From: Oikopleura dioica
Taxonomy: Eukaryota > Chordata > Appendicularia > Copelata > Oikopleuridae
Length of the DNA: 64,000 bases
Direction: 5' to 3'
Assembly (NCBI GenBank): GCA_907165135.1
Contig: OU015568.1
Coordinates: forward strand, 9,866,501 to 9,930,500
Each line of letters starts with the position of its first letter. The first letter of the stretch is position 1. Shown piece by piece: positions 1 through 10,800 of this stretch. The position numbers were made by a program, and so were the translations under genes. The notes under the pieces were generated by a model that was not told where the DNA came from, ran no database searches, and worked only from the letters and a program-made list of their open reading frames with translations.

Positions 1-2282
1 CAAGAGGTGATGATTGGGTTCAACAAACAACTGCCGATGGAAAAGTCTACTACTACAACAAACGAACACTAGAAAGCAGCTGGACGAAACCACAGGCCCT
101 ACTTGAAGCGGAAAAAGCTCAAAGATTCATGGAAGAACAAAAGGCTAAAAGAAAACCTGTCGGAAAAGTAGCCGTCCCTGGAACACCTTGGGCGATTGTT
201 TGGACTGGAGACGGACGACACTTCTTCTTCAACCCTTCGGCGAAGCTCTCGCTCTGGGAAGTGCCAGAAGAGCTGAAGTCTAGATCTGATATCGAAAAAT
301 TGATCAACGATGGTCCAAATGGCCCAGAACAAGAAAAAGACGATGAAGAAGAGCAGGAGATGCCAGCAGTTTCACAAGAAAAAACAGGCCCTACTCCAGT
401 TAGTATTCCCGATGAGTCCACAGGTAAAGTCATGCTTATTTTTCGTTTATGGAAATATTTCGTTAGGTGAGCCGCCAGCGAAGAAGCAAAAAGAAAACGA
501 GGAGAAGCTCGATATCTACTTCGACGTAGCACGAAAAAATAGAGAGATGAAAGCAGCGAAGCTCATCGAAGAACTGCCTCTGGAAGTTAGATTAGAAAAA
601 TTCTACGATTTATTGCGGGAGAATAATATTTCCGCCTTTTCAACATATGAACGAGAAGAGCGTAAACTCGACAAAGATGATCGATTCCTCCTGGTAAGAC
701 ATCATTAATTTGAACTGTTTTCTTGATATTGGTATATTCTAGCTTCTCCCGACAGCAAGAAGACAAGCGTTCGACGATTTTCTAGCAGACAAAGCGCAGC
801 TAGAAGTGAAATTGAGAAAGGCTCAAAAAGACGAGAAGATTGCCAAGTTCGAGGAAATGTGCGAAAATTGGAAGGGAAACAGATTCTCCGAATTCGCAGC
901 TCGTTTTGCTCGTGATAAGCGATTTCTTGCCTTTGACAAGATGAAGGAGAGAGAAACGCTCTTCTTTTCTTACAAAAAGAAATTAAAGGACAAGTCGCTC
1001 AATGACAGTAAAAAGAAGAAAGAAGATATCAAACTTGATTTCATGGACATTCTGGACAAGAAGAAGTGTCAGACACTGAAAAACTGGGAGGAGGTCGAGG
1101 AAAAGCTGAAGGACACTTCAGAATTCAAAGCTGCACCTGAAGAAGAAAGGTTAGAAATATTCTCCTTGACTAAATCAAGAAATTTTTTCAGGCGTTCCTG
1201 GTATGTGGGCTTCCTCAAAACACTGGCTCTTGAGCAGGATGAAGATGCGAAAATAGCGTTGAAACAACACGAAGCTGAAGAGAAAAAGCGACGCATGCAG
1301 GAAGCGATTGAAAAGCGTAAAAGGGAAGCTGATGAAGCTCGTGGGGCCCTCGGCCGTCAAATGGATACTGAAAGGAAAAAGCATCAAACTGAAGCAGCCA
1401 AGTAAGCAATGATATTGAAGATCTTAGGGATCCTTTACGTTCATTTTTAGGGATACTTTTATGACCATGTTGTCTGAAAAAATAAGAAGCACAGATTATA
1501 ATTGGGACGACGCAAAATCGAAACTCAAAAAAGAATCACGCTGGAGCCAAGTTTCGGATCTCGACAGAGGCGAAATGGAAGCGTTGTTTCATGAGCATAT
1601 GGGTACTTGAAAACTCCTTCGGCTGTTGATTTAAATTTATTTTTTTGTAGATAGTTTAAAAGAAAAAAGAAAGAAGGCATTCCATCAATTATTAGCAGAA
1701 ACCAAAGTCAACACGACATCGAGCTGGAAAGACATTAGAAGAAAAATCAAAGAAGACATCCGTTATCAAAAGTTCTCTTCTTCAGAGAGAAAAAAAGAGC
1801 GAGAATTCAACGAGTATATCGACTCACTTGGCACAAAAGCTCGCCAAGAGTTCCAGGAAATGCTTGAAGAATGTCGCCTGATAACTTATGAAACAGAAGG
1901 TAATGATGAACAGTTGTATTTGTTGCTAAAAGTTTCGTTTGTAGAAGCTATTCGCGATGAAAACGAACCTGGAAAAATCCTCAACGAAATCGTCGAAGTG
2001 CTCAAAGTCGACACTCGCTGGAAAGCACTGGCGAGTTTAGGCACCGAGCGCAAGCACATGACCCGAGGTTACATCCGTGAAAAGCATCGTGCTGGTCCCC
2101 TGCCCCCATCACTGCCTCGCAGCGAAATCCTATCGGTGCACCGCTCAACAAGCAACGTTAAAAAACCTGAACTTCACAACTTACAACCTTTCAAATAAAC
2201 CATTATTTCTGAAAATACGCAACTGAGCTGTCTGATTTTACAGGAATGGGAATCAGACGAGGATGTCGAAGACATTTTCTAG
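1..2282 (+). CDS. TCERG1: TCERG1/CA150 transcription elongation regulator, 3' part (5' end outside window)
   Basis: The reading frame is open from base 3. It begins inside one WW domain ([15 protein letters not shown]...SSW) and is followed by a second WW domain with the family-specific [21 protein letters not shown] stretch split across bases 175-235. FF-type helical repeats rich in Lys, Glu and Trp then run from about 480 to 2090, where vertebrate TCERG1 has its six FF domains. The family couples RNA polymerase II elongation with splicing through phospho-CTD binding. Introns are short and mostly clear GT-AG: for example about 425-469, 694-742, 1402-1449 and 1600-1650. The last intron probably runs from a GTTAAA donor near 2157 to the TTTACAG acceptor at 2243, giving an acidic tail that ends DVEDIF. 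If it is retained, the frame instead stops at 2198. PRPF40 also has WW and FF domains but lacks this second WW signature. Confidence 0.9.
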
Positions 2283-2841
2283 TGCACGGCGAGATATGCA
2301 AATAGGCATTTTAGGCTTTAGGGCACCCTTTGAAGTCTATAAAGATTGTTACGCTGATAGGCAGACCAAGCGTAACAAGCAGCTGTTTGCAGTGACCCGT
2401 GAAGTCTCATACAGTCTTGCTCGGCATGTGCCTAACCTACGTCAGACCACGCGGTGGCAAACGTGTGTTCCGCTTATGGGAAATAAATCCAAACTCGTTC
2501 TCACAAAATCATTTCCCAGCGAGAGAGATTTGCAAACTCTTTTCTTCCCTCCCAAAGTGTCTTTACCCGCTTGTCCTTCAGACAGAGTAGAGCTGTTTAT
2601 TTGTTCGAGAATCACTAGTTCCTTTTCTAATTTCTAGTTTCTCTCCAGTAAAATTGTAACTCATAAGGCCTCTAGATTTAACTCACTGTTCACGCTCCAT
2701 TGACTCTAGTTCCTATCCGTTTCACTAAGGAGCGTGTGAGTGATCAGAGAATATTTAGCCGATCATATGAACATTAATTTTTAGATCACAAAAGCTAGTT
2801 GTTAAAATCGAGAACGCCAAGCTACACGAAAAAAGAAAACC
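2283..2841. other. Intergenic, TCERG1 to PWWP gene
   Basis: This stretch holds the TCERG1 3' UTR and the promoter side of the PWWP gene. An open frame from 2263 to 2637 overlaps the TCERG1 stop but its translation shows no domain. No repeat or RNA gene was seen. Confidence 0.4.
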
Positions 2842-4329
2842 ATGCCAGTGACACCAGGAAGACCCTTCGGCTGTGGCGACATTGTCTTCGCCAAGATGAA
2901 GGGATTCCCTCCATGGCCAGCTCGAATCGACATGATCCGCCCTAGCAGATGCAATGTGCGAGAACAGGAGAATCTACCAACACCCCACACTGATCCTGAC
3001 TTCCACTGGCCCATCTTCTTCTACGGGAGCCATCAAATCTCCTGGCTGCCACAGAAAGACCTGTTCGAATTTGAGGAACATCGTGATGAATTCGGCGCAA
3101 ATCCTCAAGTCAAGCGAGCAATGGAAGAATCTCGCAAGAACACTTTCATCAACTTCCAATTCGGCGAAGGAAACAGCGGTATTGCATGGTCGGAACGACA
3201 TTCTCAAATGGCTCACGCCTGGTTCCGACATCAATCAGATGAGGTGGCAAATGAAACTGCTTGGGACAGACTTCGTAAGTATTTCCTTTTTTTATTTTGA
3301 AGCTCTTATGAAGAATCAAGGATGAATTTTTATTTAAATATTTTAGCTCCGCGTAAGAAGGGCAGAAAGTCAATTTCTCGAGTGAGAGTAGACAGCAGCC
3401 CAACCAAAGCAACACAGGTGCTCGAAGACATACCCGAGGTGAGTAATCCTTTTATGAAAAAATATTTTTTTCTGGCGTTCCGTTAATTATTCTATAGCTT
3501 ACCGATCTCAATGCCATCGAAATATCAGATTCTGAGCCGGAGTCCGATACCCAGTCGGACGAGGTAAATCTTTTTTTACAAAAATGATCTTCCGGAATAA
3601 CCAGTGATTATTTTGATCCGTTCGTAAATTGCATGTTTCTCACTAAAAATTTTGTCGACTAGGATTTTTCGATTACAAACTGACATTGATTTTAGGATGC
3701 AGTCGTCGTGAAATACCAGGATTCCATCCACAGAATCGAGGATATCAATGAAGGAGACTTCATCGCCGCCATGTACGAAAAGCCATACTACGGTTTAGTC
3801 ACAAAGAAGACCAAGTCTCACAGTGGCGATTCGATTCTTGTCCAGTTCTACACCCGCAGCGATAAGCATGACGTCTTCATCGAGAAGAAAGGGGACGTAG
3901 ATCGAATCACGGAAGAGCGACAAGGCTACATCTTCCTCCACGCCTTGGCGCATGAAGTGGTCATGTCCAAAACCAAATCTGGAAAGCAGAAGTGCTTCGT
4001 GATCCAGGAATACACACCTGAGGACTTCGATCTAGGTATACAATATTCGTTCTTTTCAATTCTGATACCTGTATTTCTTTATAGCCGAATCCAAATGGGG
4101 CATGAAAGTATCCTCTCTTCGCGGAGTCCCAGATGAAGAAGAAAACTACGAGAAGAAAGTTCGAGATCTCATCAAGAAAACAAGCAGCCTCTTCTCAAAC
4201 CGGTAAAAACATTCGATTTAATTCATATTCGTAACAAATCTGTTCAGCGGCATCTACAGGATTCCCATCGGATGCGAAAAGCTCCGACCACTTCTTGGAA
4301 TGCCAGACGTCTTCGATGTTACGATGTAA
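2842..4329 (+). CDS. PWWP-domain chromatin protein (HDGF/LEDGF-like N-terminus)
   Basis: The ATG at 2842 opens a frame with a PWWP domain at roughly residues 8-95. It starts FGCGDIVFAKMKGFPPWPARI and has the IFFYGSHQISWL aromatic strand expected of HDGF/LEDGF-type PWWP modules, which bind methylated H3K36 nucleosomes. Small exons follow, encoding an acidic Ser-rich linker (DISEPESDTQSDE type). Then comes a second compact region from 3696 to 4329 (EDINEGDFIAAMYEKPYYG..., ending LLGMPDVFDVTM) that I do not recognise. It could be a Tudor-like or family-specific fold. Introns are GT-AG, for example about 3273-3346, 3439-3497, 3564-3695, 4034-4083 and 4204-4246. The stop TAA is at 4327-4329. The PWWP call is firm; the function of the C-terminal half is unknown. 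Confidence 0.8.
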
Positions 4330-5247
4330 ATTCCAGATGAGCTCATGAAAACTTCAGAAACTGACCCTAAAATTCACAAGTTCGAAGATTTTCGACCCTA
4401 CTTGCTCTTTACAACTCTTTGCTTTTTCGTTGATATCTACGCTACTGAAAAGTTCTTTCTAATCATCTTTTCGCGTTCTTAAATTTATTACAGTTAAATA
4501 TTTTTATCATCTCAGCGCTTTTTTGTTTACCTAAAAGTCTCCATTGTTCCTTTCAATTGCACTCGTACTGTTTACGGGTTAAATTTCAAGTCTATAAAAT
4601 TTTGTTTGTTGCTTCGCCACTTTCCAATTATTATGATAATAAATTTGCCAAAAATGAAATTCGTATTCTCTTAGTAAAGCGACTATTAATCTTCGAAATT
4701 GTTTTTTAATTTGCTCCATCTGGCATAGAGAAATCAGCATCGTAAAAAATATAATTATACGATAGATATTCTCAGTTTCGTACTTAGAGGAGAATCTGGT
4801 GGCATTTGAATTGAACTTACTTTGCAACATTCGTTCCCATCAATTCCTAAGCCCCAGTAGTAGGATAAACGTCGTCATTTAACATCGTTCCGAAATTCTG
4901 GTGGTGCTAATCCTAGCGCTCTTTGATGCACGCTGAGTATTTTTAGCCACGCCAGATGGCCGTCTTTGGAGAAATATCTTCCCATGACTTAACACCTTCG
5001 TTGATAAGGGAAAAAGTCGTGGGCTTATGTTGTCTGTGACGATAAAATTGGGAAAGTTGACCTACGTGAGAGTGATTCACGATGTCTCCAGATGACATAG
5101 CGCCTCTATAAAAGCGCACTGTCTCACCGAAGGCGGCCTATTCACTCCGGGAGTAAACATTTTATCGTCATTCGGAAAATTCATTTTCCGAGAAATACGA
5201 GAAAAGAGAAAAAACTCTGTACTCTTGATAAGAAATCAACAACGAAG
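4330..5247. other. Intergenic region and bZIP promoter
   Basis: The first half is AT-rich with no convincing gene. The last 250 bases look like a promoter: a strong TATA box at 5107-5114, with palindromic TGATTCAC and CRE-like TGACATAG words just upstream. Confidence 0.5.
5107..5114 (+). promoter_or_regulatory. TATA box of the bZIP gene
   Basis: TATAAAAG lies 134 bases before the bZIP start codon, a sensible distance for a short 5' leader. GTGATTCAC (about 5072) and ATGACATAG (about 5093) upstream resemble AP-1/CRE half sites, which would fit autoregulation of a bZIP gene. That last step is inference. Confidence 0.55.
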
Positions 5248-6127
5248 ATGACTTACGAAAACTACTCAATGCATCAGGCAGAGATAAACGGAGTTGTAGA
5301 CAGGTAAAAAAGCCGATTCCGAGGATCTCGTTTAACCGATTCTTTAGATTCTACGTCCCAACAGATGTCAAGCTTGAGCCAGTTCTTGACGAAGATTTCC
5401 GAGAGTATCGACAAGTCCAACGTCCTGGTCGAGCGCCGAGGATCCCCGACGAAGAACTGAAACCAGAAGAGCTTGCAGCAAGAGAATTGAAACGAGCGAG
5501 AAACCGAGAAGCAGCGAAACGAGTCCGTGCGAGAAGAATTCAAAGGGTTCAAGATTTGGAGCGAGAACTTGACAGCGCCAAGTGAGTTGTATAAATAAGA
5601 TTATTACGTATTCATATGTGTATTTTCCCTTTGTTTCCAAGCGCATAATCATCGCTTTTTCTCGAAACGTCATTTTTTCTGTTTTTCTTTGGTTCTGGAA
5701 GTCAATAAAATTTTATAAAGACGTAATGGATGTATAAAAATATCGCAATATTTGAACTGCTCATAAATATATTCCCTCAAAATTATATTTCAGAAAAGCA
5801 CTCGAATCCGAAAAGACGGAGAATCAGAAACTTCGGAAACAGCTTCAGAATTACCAGAAGGGCAACAAAGGCGATGAAAAGGAAGAACACTCAATGATCC
5901 AGATGATGCGAAAACTCAGTGCTTCTGACAACATCCAGGTCGTTCCAACTGAGCATTCTTCTTACATGACTCCGTATGGATTGATCTCTCCGACATTGCA
6001 GTTTGTCGGCTCTCCACTGACGGCTGCCGCGAACATGCCAACCTCAACAGCCCAGATCTTCGCCTTTCCACAGTATAATGACAGCCAGGATCAACCCAAG
6101 AACTACACTCAGCTTCTGAGCGACTAA
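5248..6127 (+). CDS. bZIP transcription factor, AP-1/ATF type
   Basis: There are three exons: 5248-5303, 5348-5581 and 5794-6127, all joined by GT-AG introns. The product is about 207 residues. The basic region reads ELKRARNREAAKRVRARR and is followed by a leucine zipper with heptads through LERELDSAKKALESEKTENQ and KLRKQL. This matches bZIP dimer factors that bind TGA(C/G)TCA or TGACGTCA sites. The conserved Cys of the Jun/Fos NxxAAxxCR signature is Val here. The C-terminal half is Ser/Thr/Pro-rich, without a recognisable domain. The split of the zipper over exons 2 and 3 keeps the frame. The exact subfamily (Jun, Fos or ATF) cannot be fixed by eye. Confidence 0.85.
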
Positions 6128-6360
6128 GAATCTTACGACGCGCACAGATACCTTCTCAATGACTAGTTTTTCTGGAAATTTTCCGCACACTGACCATAAA
6201 AACATGCGCATTCCTTCATTGTGCCTACAATTGATACTCATTATCTGAACTTCAACACCTTTCCGAAATTAAAGATAATCAATAAAATACAAGTTTTATA
6301 AACAACAGAAATGTAAAAACTTCACATTTCTTCTTTGTCCTTGTTGATTGCAGGCGAAAC

Positions 6361-7055
6361 TCAAACAGTGACGATCCTTTTTTTGATACTTTGCATTTCT
6401 TCTTCAACAAGCGCAATTTTTTCCTGAGCTTCTTTTGAGCGATTAATTTTGCCTTCTTTTTCTTCCGTTAATTCTGCGAGCTTGCACTGTAAAAAGGAAC
6501 GTAATTATGTTGATGTTTCGCTACAAACAGAGACCCAAAGGCAATTTCTCTCTGAGATAATCTCCTAATTAGACGTTAATTGAATGAAAACTCACACGAA
6601 TTCACGGATTTATATCTTTTGCATCGGCAAATTAAGACTAAGTTCGCACCTTGCGCTTTTTTAATAATTATTCCTCACTTTTCCTTCGAGATGTATGCCT
6701 GGCACACGTGGAGGTATTGCTCGGTATTTTCCCTCAATAAATTTCTACCAACTTTGAGCTCTTTTTGCAGAAGACCTTCAAGCCTGCCAAAGTCTTCAAA
6801 GTAACCAGTATTATTTTCATAGCGCTTCCGTCCTTTGATAAGACTTAATTTATACCTGCTCATTGAAGAGATAAACTTACGTAAGCCAAGTTGGGCAAGA
6901 TCGAATTTAACGGCTGACTTTGGGCGTACATTCGGCACGGTGGTCTTTGTGACTTCCGGACATTGAGTACAGCCCTTATCAATTTCGGTTGGTGGGTCCT
7001 CAATTAATTGGTCGAGTCTCTTTACTGGGTTAATAAGGAGACTCATTGCGGTCAT
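6361..7055 (-). CDS. Coiled-coil protein, unknown (downstream part of a split minus-strand region)
   Basis: Reading down from the Met at 7055, a frame runs to 6675 with charged helical sequence (VKRLDQLIEDPPTEIDKG, GRLEGLLQKELKVGRNLL). A further in-frame-looking coiled-coil exon ends at the stop in 6361-6363 (KLAELTEEKEGKINRSKEAQ...). The joining splice site was not determined. It may be the 3' part of the gene that starts at 7584, or a second cistron. No domain other than coiled coil is visible. Confidence 0.35.
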
Positions 7056-7111
7056 GGTTTTCTTTGAATTCTTATGTATTCGAGTGCATACTGTCTTAAA
7101 TTTCAGACACG

Positions 7112-7584
7112 CTAAATCTTTACTACTAGAAAAGCCCGAAGAAGCTCAACTTGCGAAGGGTTAAAGAAATTCGAAACGATTTTAATCCATTTCTTTTTTG
7201 CTTGGCAAAAGACAGACTTTTCCTCTTCAAGTTGCTCTTTTGCCTCCTGCGTTTCAATACGAAGCAGGAGGATTTGCTTTTCTTTCTGCAAAACCAAAAG
7301 CTCGAGCTCTTCAAGTCGCTCCTTGCTCGCTTCCAGCTTCGATTAAAGATAAACATCAGCAGTACTAGTGGCTCAACGTACCTCAGCTTCCACGAGTCCG
7401 ACTTCCAAACTTTCAAGCCGTTGCCTTTTTTGAGGGCCGAAAAATCCGAGCACGTTTAAAAATTCGAGATTTTTCTTCCTTTCCTTGAGTTGACGAGATT
7501 CTCCTGAAGATCTTTTACGGCTCTTTTGGTTGTTTCGATTTCCGATACAAAATAGCGACGTTTAGCTTCTCCTTTATTTTCCAT
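7112..7584 (-). CDS. Coiled-coil protein, unknown (upstream part)
   Basis: A Met at 7584 starts a highly charged helix (MENKGEAKRRYFVSEIETTK, then RAVKDLQENL). The coiled coil then continues in another frame (RQLKERKKNLEFLNVLG) from about 7500 to 7383, where a GTACGT donor follows. A further exon holds ERLEELELLVLQKEKQILL and ends at 7112. The frame change near 7490-7505 has no room for an intron, so it is a frameshift or a sequence error. The gene may continue into the 7055-6361 block. Confidence 0.35.
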
Positions 7585-7873
7585 TTTTATAGAACTTTTG
7601 CTTTCGGGATCTTTTGAACTTCAAAACACTAGTCAGACATTTGACATTTGCAGATGCAGTAATTTTTGTTGAGTTTTATAGTGTTGGTTTAATAAAAGAT
7701 CTTTGTTTCCAGAGTTTGAAATTCGAGAGCCTGAAGTGGGTCAGCAAATGATTTCGTAGCAATTTTGAAATAAAAAGTTTAACTCCACGATAGCATAATT
7801 TATCAAATCAGACATGAACTTGTGAAGATCATTTTTATTGAATAGTCTTGACCGCAGTTTGAATAGCGAAGGC

Positions 7874-10800
7874 TCAGTTGATGTCAGTGACGATGCAGTG
7901 GCGGTTGCAGCTTGGAATAGAAGGAACTGGTCTGGCGAATCGTAAAAACTCCCTTTCATTTGCTGAAAGACTCTTGATATTCTTGTCTGAATATGTTAAC
8001 AAACTAGAAACGCTTTTTGTCGAGGCGGTGGAAGACTTCCTTCTCCTTGTTTTGTCCTTGACGATGTCATGAAAGTAATTGAAGATTTCTAGCAAGGTGA
8101 GAATCGAGCCGCCTAAAGTATGATTGTTGTCAATGAATTGGCATTTCGTACTGAATCGTCTATAAATTATAAACATGTCTGGATGGTTTTCTTTGAGTGT
8201 TTCGTTAATAAGCTTCAACGACCATAAAAGATAGTTAATTTCAATGTTACTGTAGCATTTTTTATAATTAGATGATAAGAAAGCATCATCACCAAAAATG
8301 GAGAGTAATTAAGTGTTAATTATTGTTCTAGAGGTCCGCGTTACGCGCCACGTTTTGAATTTAAATTACAAAAAATAAAAAGTTGTTTCACTTGCCAATA
8401 AAGAGGCCCATTTGTCCACCAATATCACCCAGAAGCGCTCCGAACTCATATGCCTTCTTCTGCTCAATCTTTTCGTAGTTGAGCGCTTCGAAGAAGACGT
8501 TCAACTAAATGGAATAGCTAACAATAATTTACGCCGTATTATTTCTGCGTTGGATTTGTCCTACTTTGCGAAAGCATCAACAAACGCACGTGGCAATCAG
8601 TGGATTTTAGTGAGGCTGGGAAGGGCTAGTGTCTACCTTTGCGAAATTTTTTCTGATGTAGTTCTGCGGCTTCTTGTATTTCGCCGACAAATATTCGACT
8701 AAAATAATTGTTGTTTCTCCTTTGGTCGATGACAAAATAGAAGATGCTCCCACCTGACGCGTTCGACGGTAGTTTCAGCAACGAAATTTCCTTTTCTAGG
8801 GCTCAACATTTTGAAGAAAAGGAAACGACTCGCAAGAAAATAAACCCGTTCCTTTGAATAACGACGGACATCACATGGAGTGGCGCATACGCACTTTGAG
8901 TTGTCCTGAAAATTGCTTTATATTCCAGAAAAATGAACTCTACGTTCACTTCCACTTATTCAAATCCATGCCCACATTTGGTTCATATCTGAAACACAAA
9001 GAAAATGCTAGGGGTTCTGTCAAAACAAACGTAATGGCGAAGCAAATAATTGAATTCAAGTTATTCGCTTCCCAGTTTTGACCCTTGCATTCAAATAACA
9101 CTCAGAGTGGAACATCTAAAATATGATATGCAAACTTAAGAATCACTTATTTTATCTTTTTTAAATGTTAATTAAAAATCAGCATTATTTGGTGAAGACT
9201 GAATGGAGATGAAAAAAATTGTTCATTTACCTCGCCATCGTCTATGTTTCGGTAAAATTTTTCAGACTATGATTTTTAGTTACTGAGATGTTAAAAGTGT
9301 TTTGAACGCCCATAATCCGATGAGCGGAGCCCGTCTTTCAAAATAATCAAACGATTTTATGCCAAAAAAATCAACGTGGATATAATTATATAAAACGTTT
9401 CTACTTCACAACCTCTAAACTTCTTTTGACAGAAATTACCTTTGAAGTAAGACTATCAAGTTCTTGATCAGCACATTCCCATTTATTTGGTTGACAAAAG
9501 CGTGGAGGTTCATCGGGCAAGAAGGGCATATGAACCATTCTAAATTATTATTAATCAGAAGCAAGCGATAATTTTTTAGAATCAGTCATTTTATCAATTA
9601 AAATTGACCCAATAACTCCTTAAAAGGATGCAACAAACGATTTTTGTTTAGGGCGTGTATTTTTGAATAAGCTCGGAATAAATATTACGACTCACCTACA
9701 ACCGCATTTCGCAAGCACCTGTTTTGTTTCGCACGTGATCCGGCATGCTTATCAGATGGGATCTGTTTTAGATAACTTTTATTCTTGCGGCTAGCGTGGC
9801 CAAGAGTTGCTACTAACAAATTCAATAAAAGTGAAAGGTGTCTGAGGTCGATTGGGTGGAGAATTTTATCATGCATCTGATTAGGATCCCGCCCTGATAT
9901 TGAATAATTATCAAAATACTTGTGGTCCTCTTTGTTGTTGTTTTCCTTGCAGACTCCCCATGGAGGCGGTAGAAATTTCACTCGCTGCTCTTGAGTCGCT
10001 ACTAGAGTTTGAAAGCCAGGAACTATTCCAAAACCGAGCTCGTGAAGAAACGGCGGTTCCAGTTGAGAATGGAGCTGGATTTTGAATCCCGCTTCAACGG
10101 ACAACTCATCTAAAGGTTCATGGAAATTATTCAAAACCGCTTCATCTCAAACATATTAAATCATAACTGATTAGAAAAGATGTCAAAATTCAAGTTCGTT
10201 TAGATCCAACGAGCACTGGCCAAGTTTATTATGAATTACTGTCATCGCGGGAAAAAGATTATGTTATAAATGGAAGGGAGCAGTGGAGGACACGACCCTT
10301 GTTCCCAAATGATAATTGATGTTGTCCCTCTTAGACGAAATCAACCCTAGCACCTATTTTCAAATTTGTCGATTTTGAATAATATTTTGCCTCAATCAGA
10401 TAAGCTTATTTTTGATTAACCTCAAAACGAATTGTGCCCTTTATTAAACTCTTATTAAATCTTTTGAATAAAAAAAAATAGTTACCATTGTCAGACCACA
10501 CGGGGATATATTCTTCTTGCTCTAAATTGAGAAGAACTTCCAAGCCATTGTCGATTCCACCTTTGAGCGTTTTGAGAATTTTTGAAGGATCAGCTGGATT
10601 GTTGAAAGTTAGGCATTTTCCATGGCGCGTGAAAATAGTAGTCCAGAACTCGCTTCCTAAATTAATCCTCTTTCCCGAATCGATTGCTTTTCATTAAGGA
10701 CCCCCCCGTCAACAATTTTCGAAAAATCTATTTTCGGAATTTCAAAATTTTGACCCCGGAAATAGATTCTACGGGTGAAAAAACGATTTTGAGGCTTCAT

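Noticed and set aside
2263-2637. 124-codon + frame overlapping the TCERG1 stop.
   Set aside because: Low-complexity-free but without domain, and it starts inside a TCERG1 coding exon; most likely 3' UTR.
8560-8620. ASIC-like minus-strand peptide (PSLTKI...) interrupted by TGA and TAG, suggesting a pseudogene.
   Set aside because: The true exons on either side ([17 protein letters not shown] and [11 protein letters not shown]) join across a GT-AG intron that contains this stretch; the similarity was chance.
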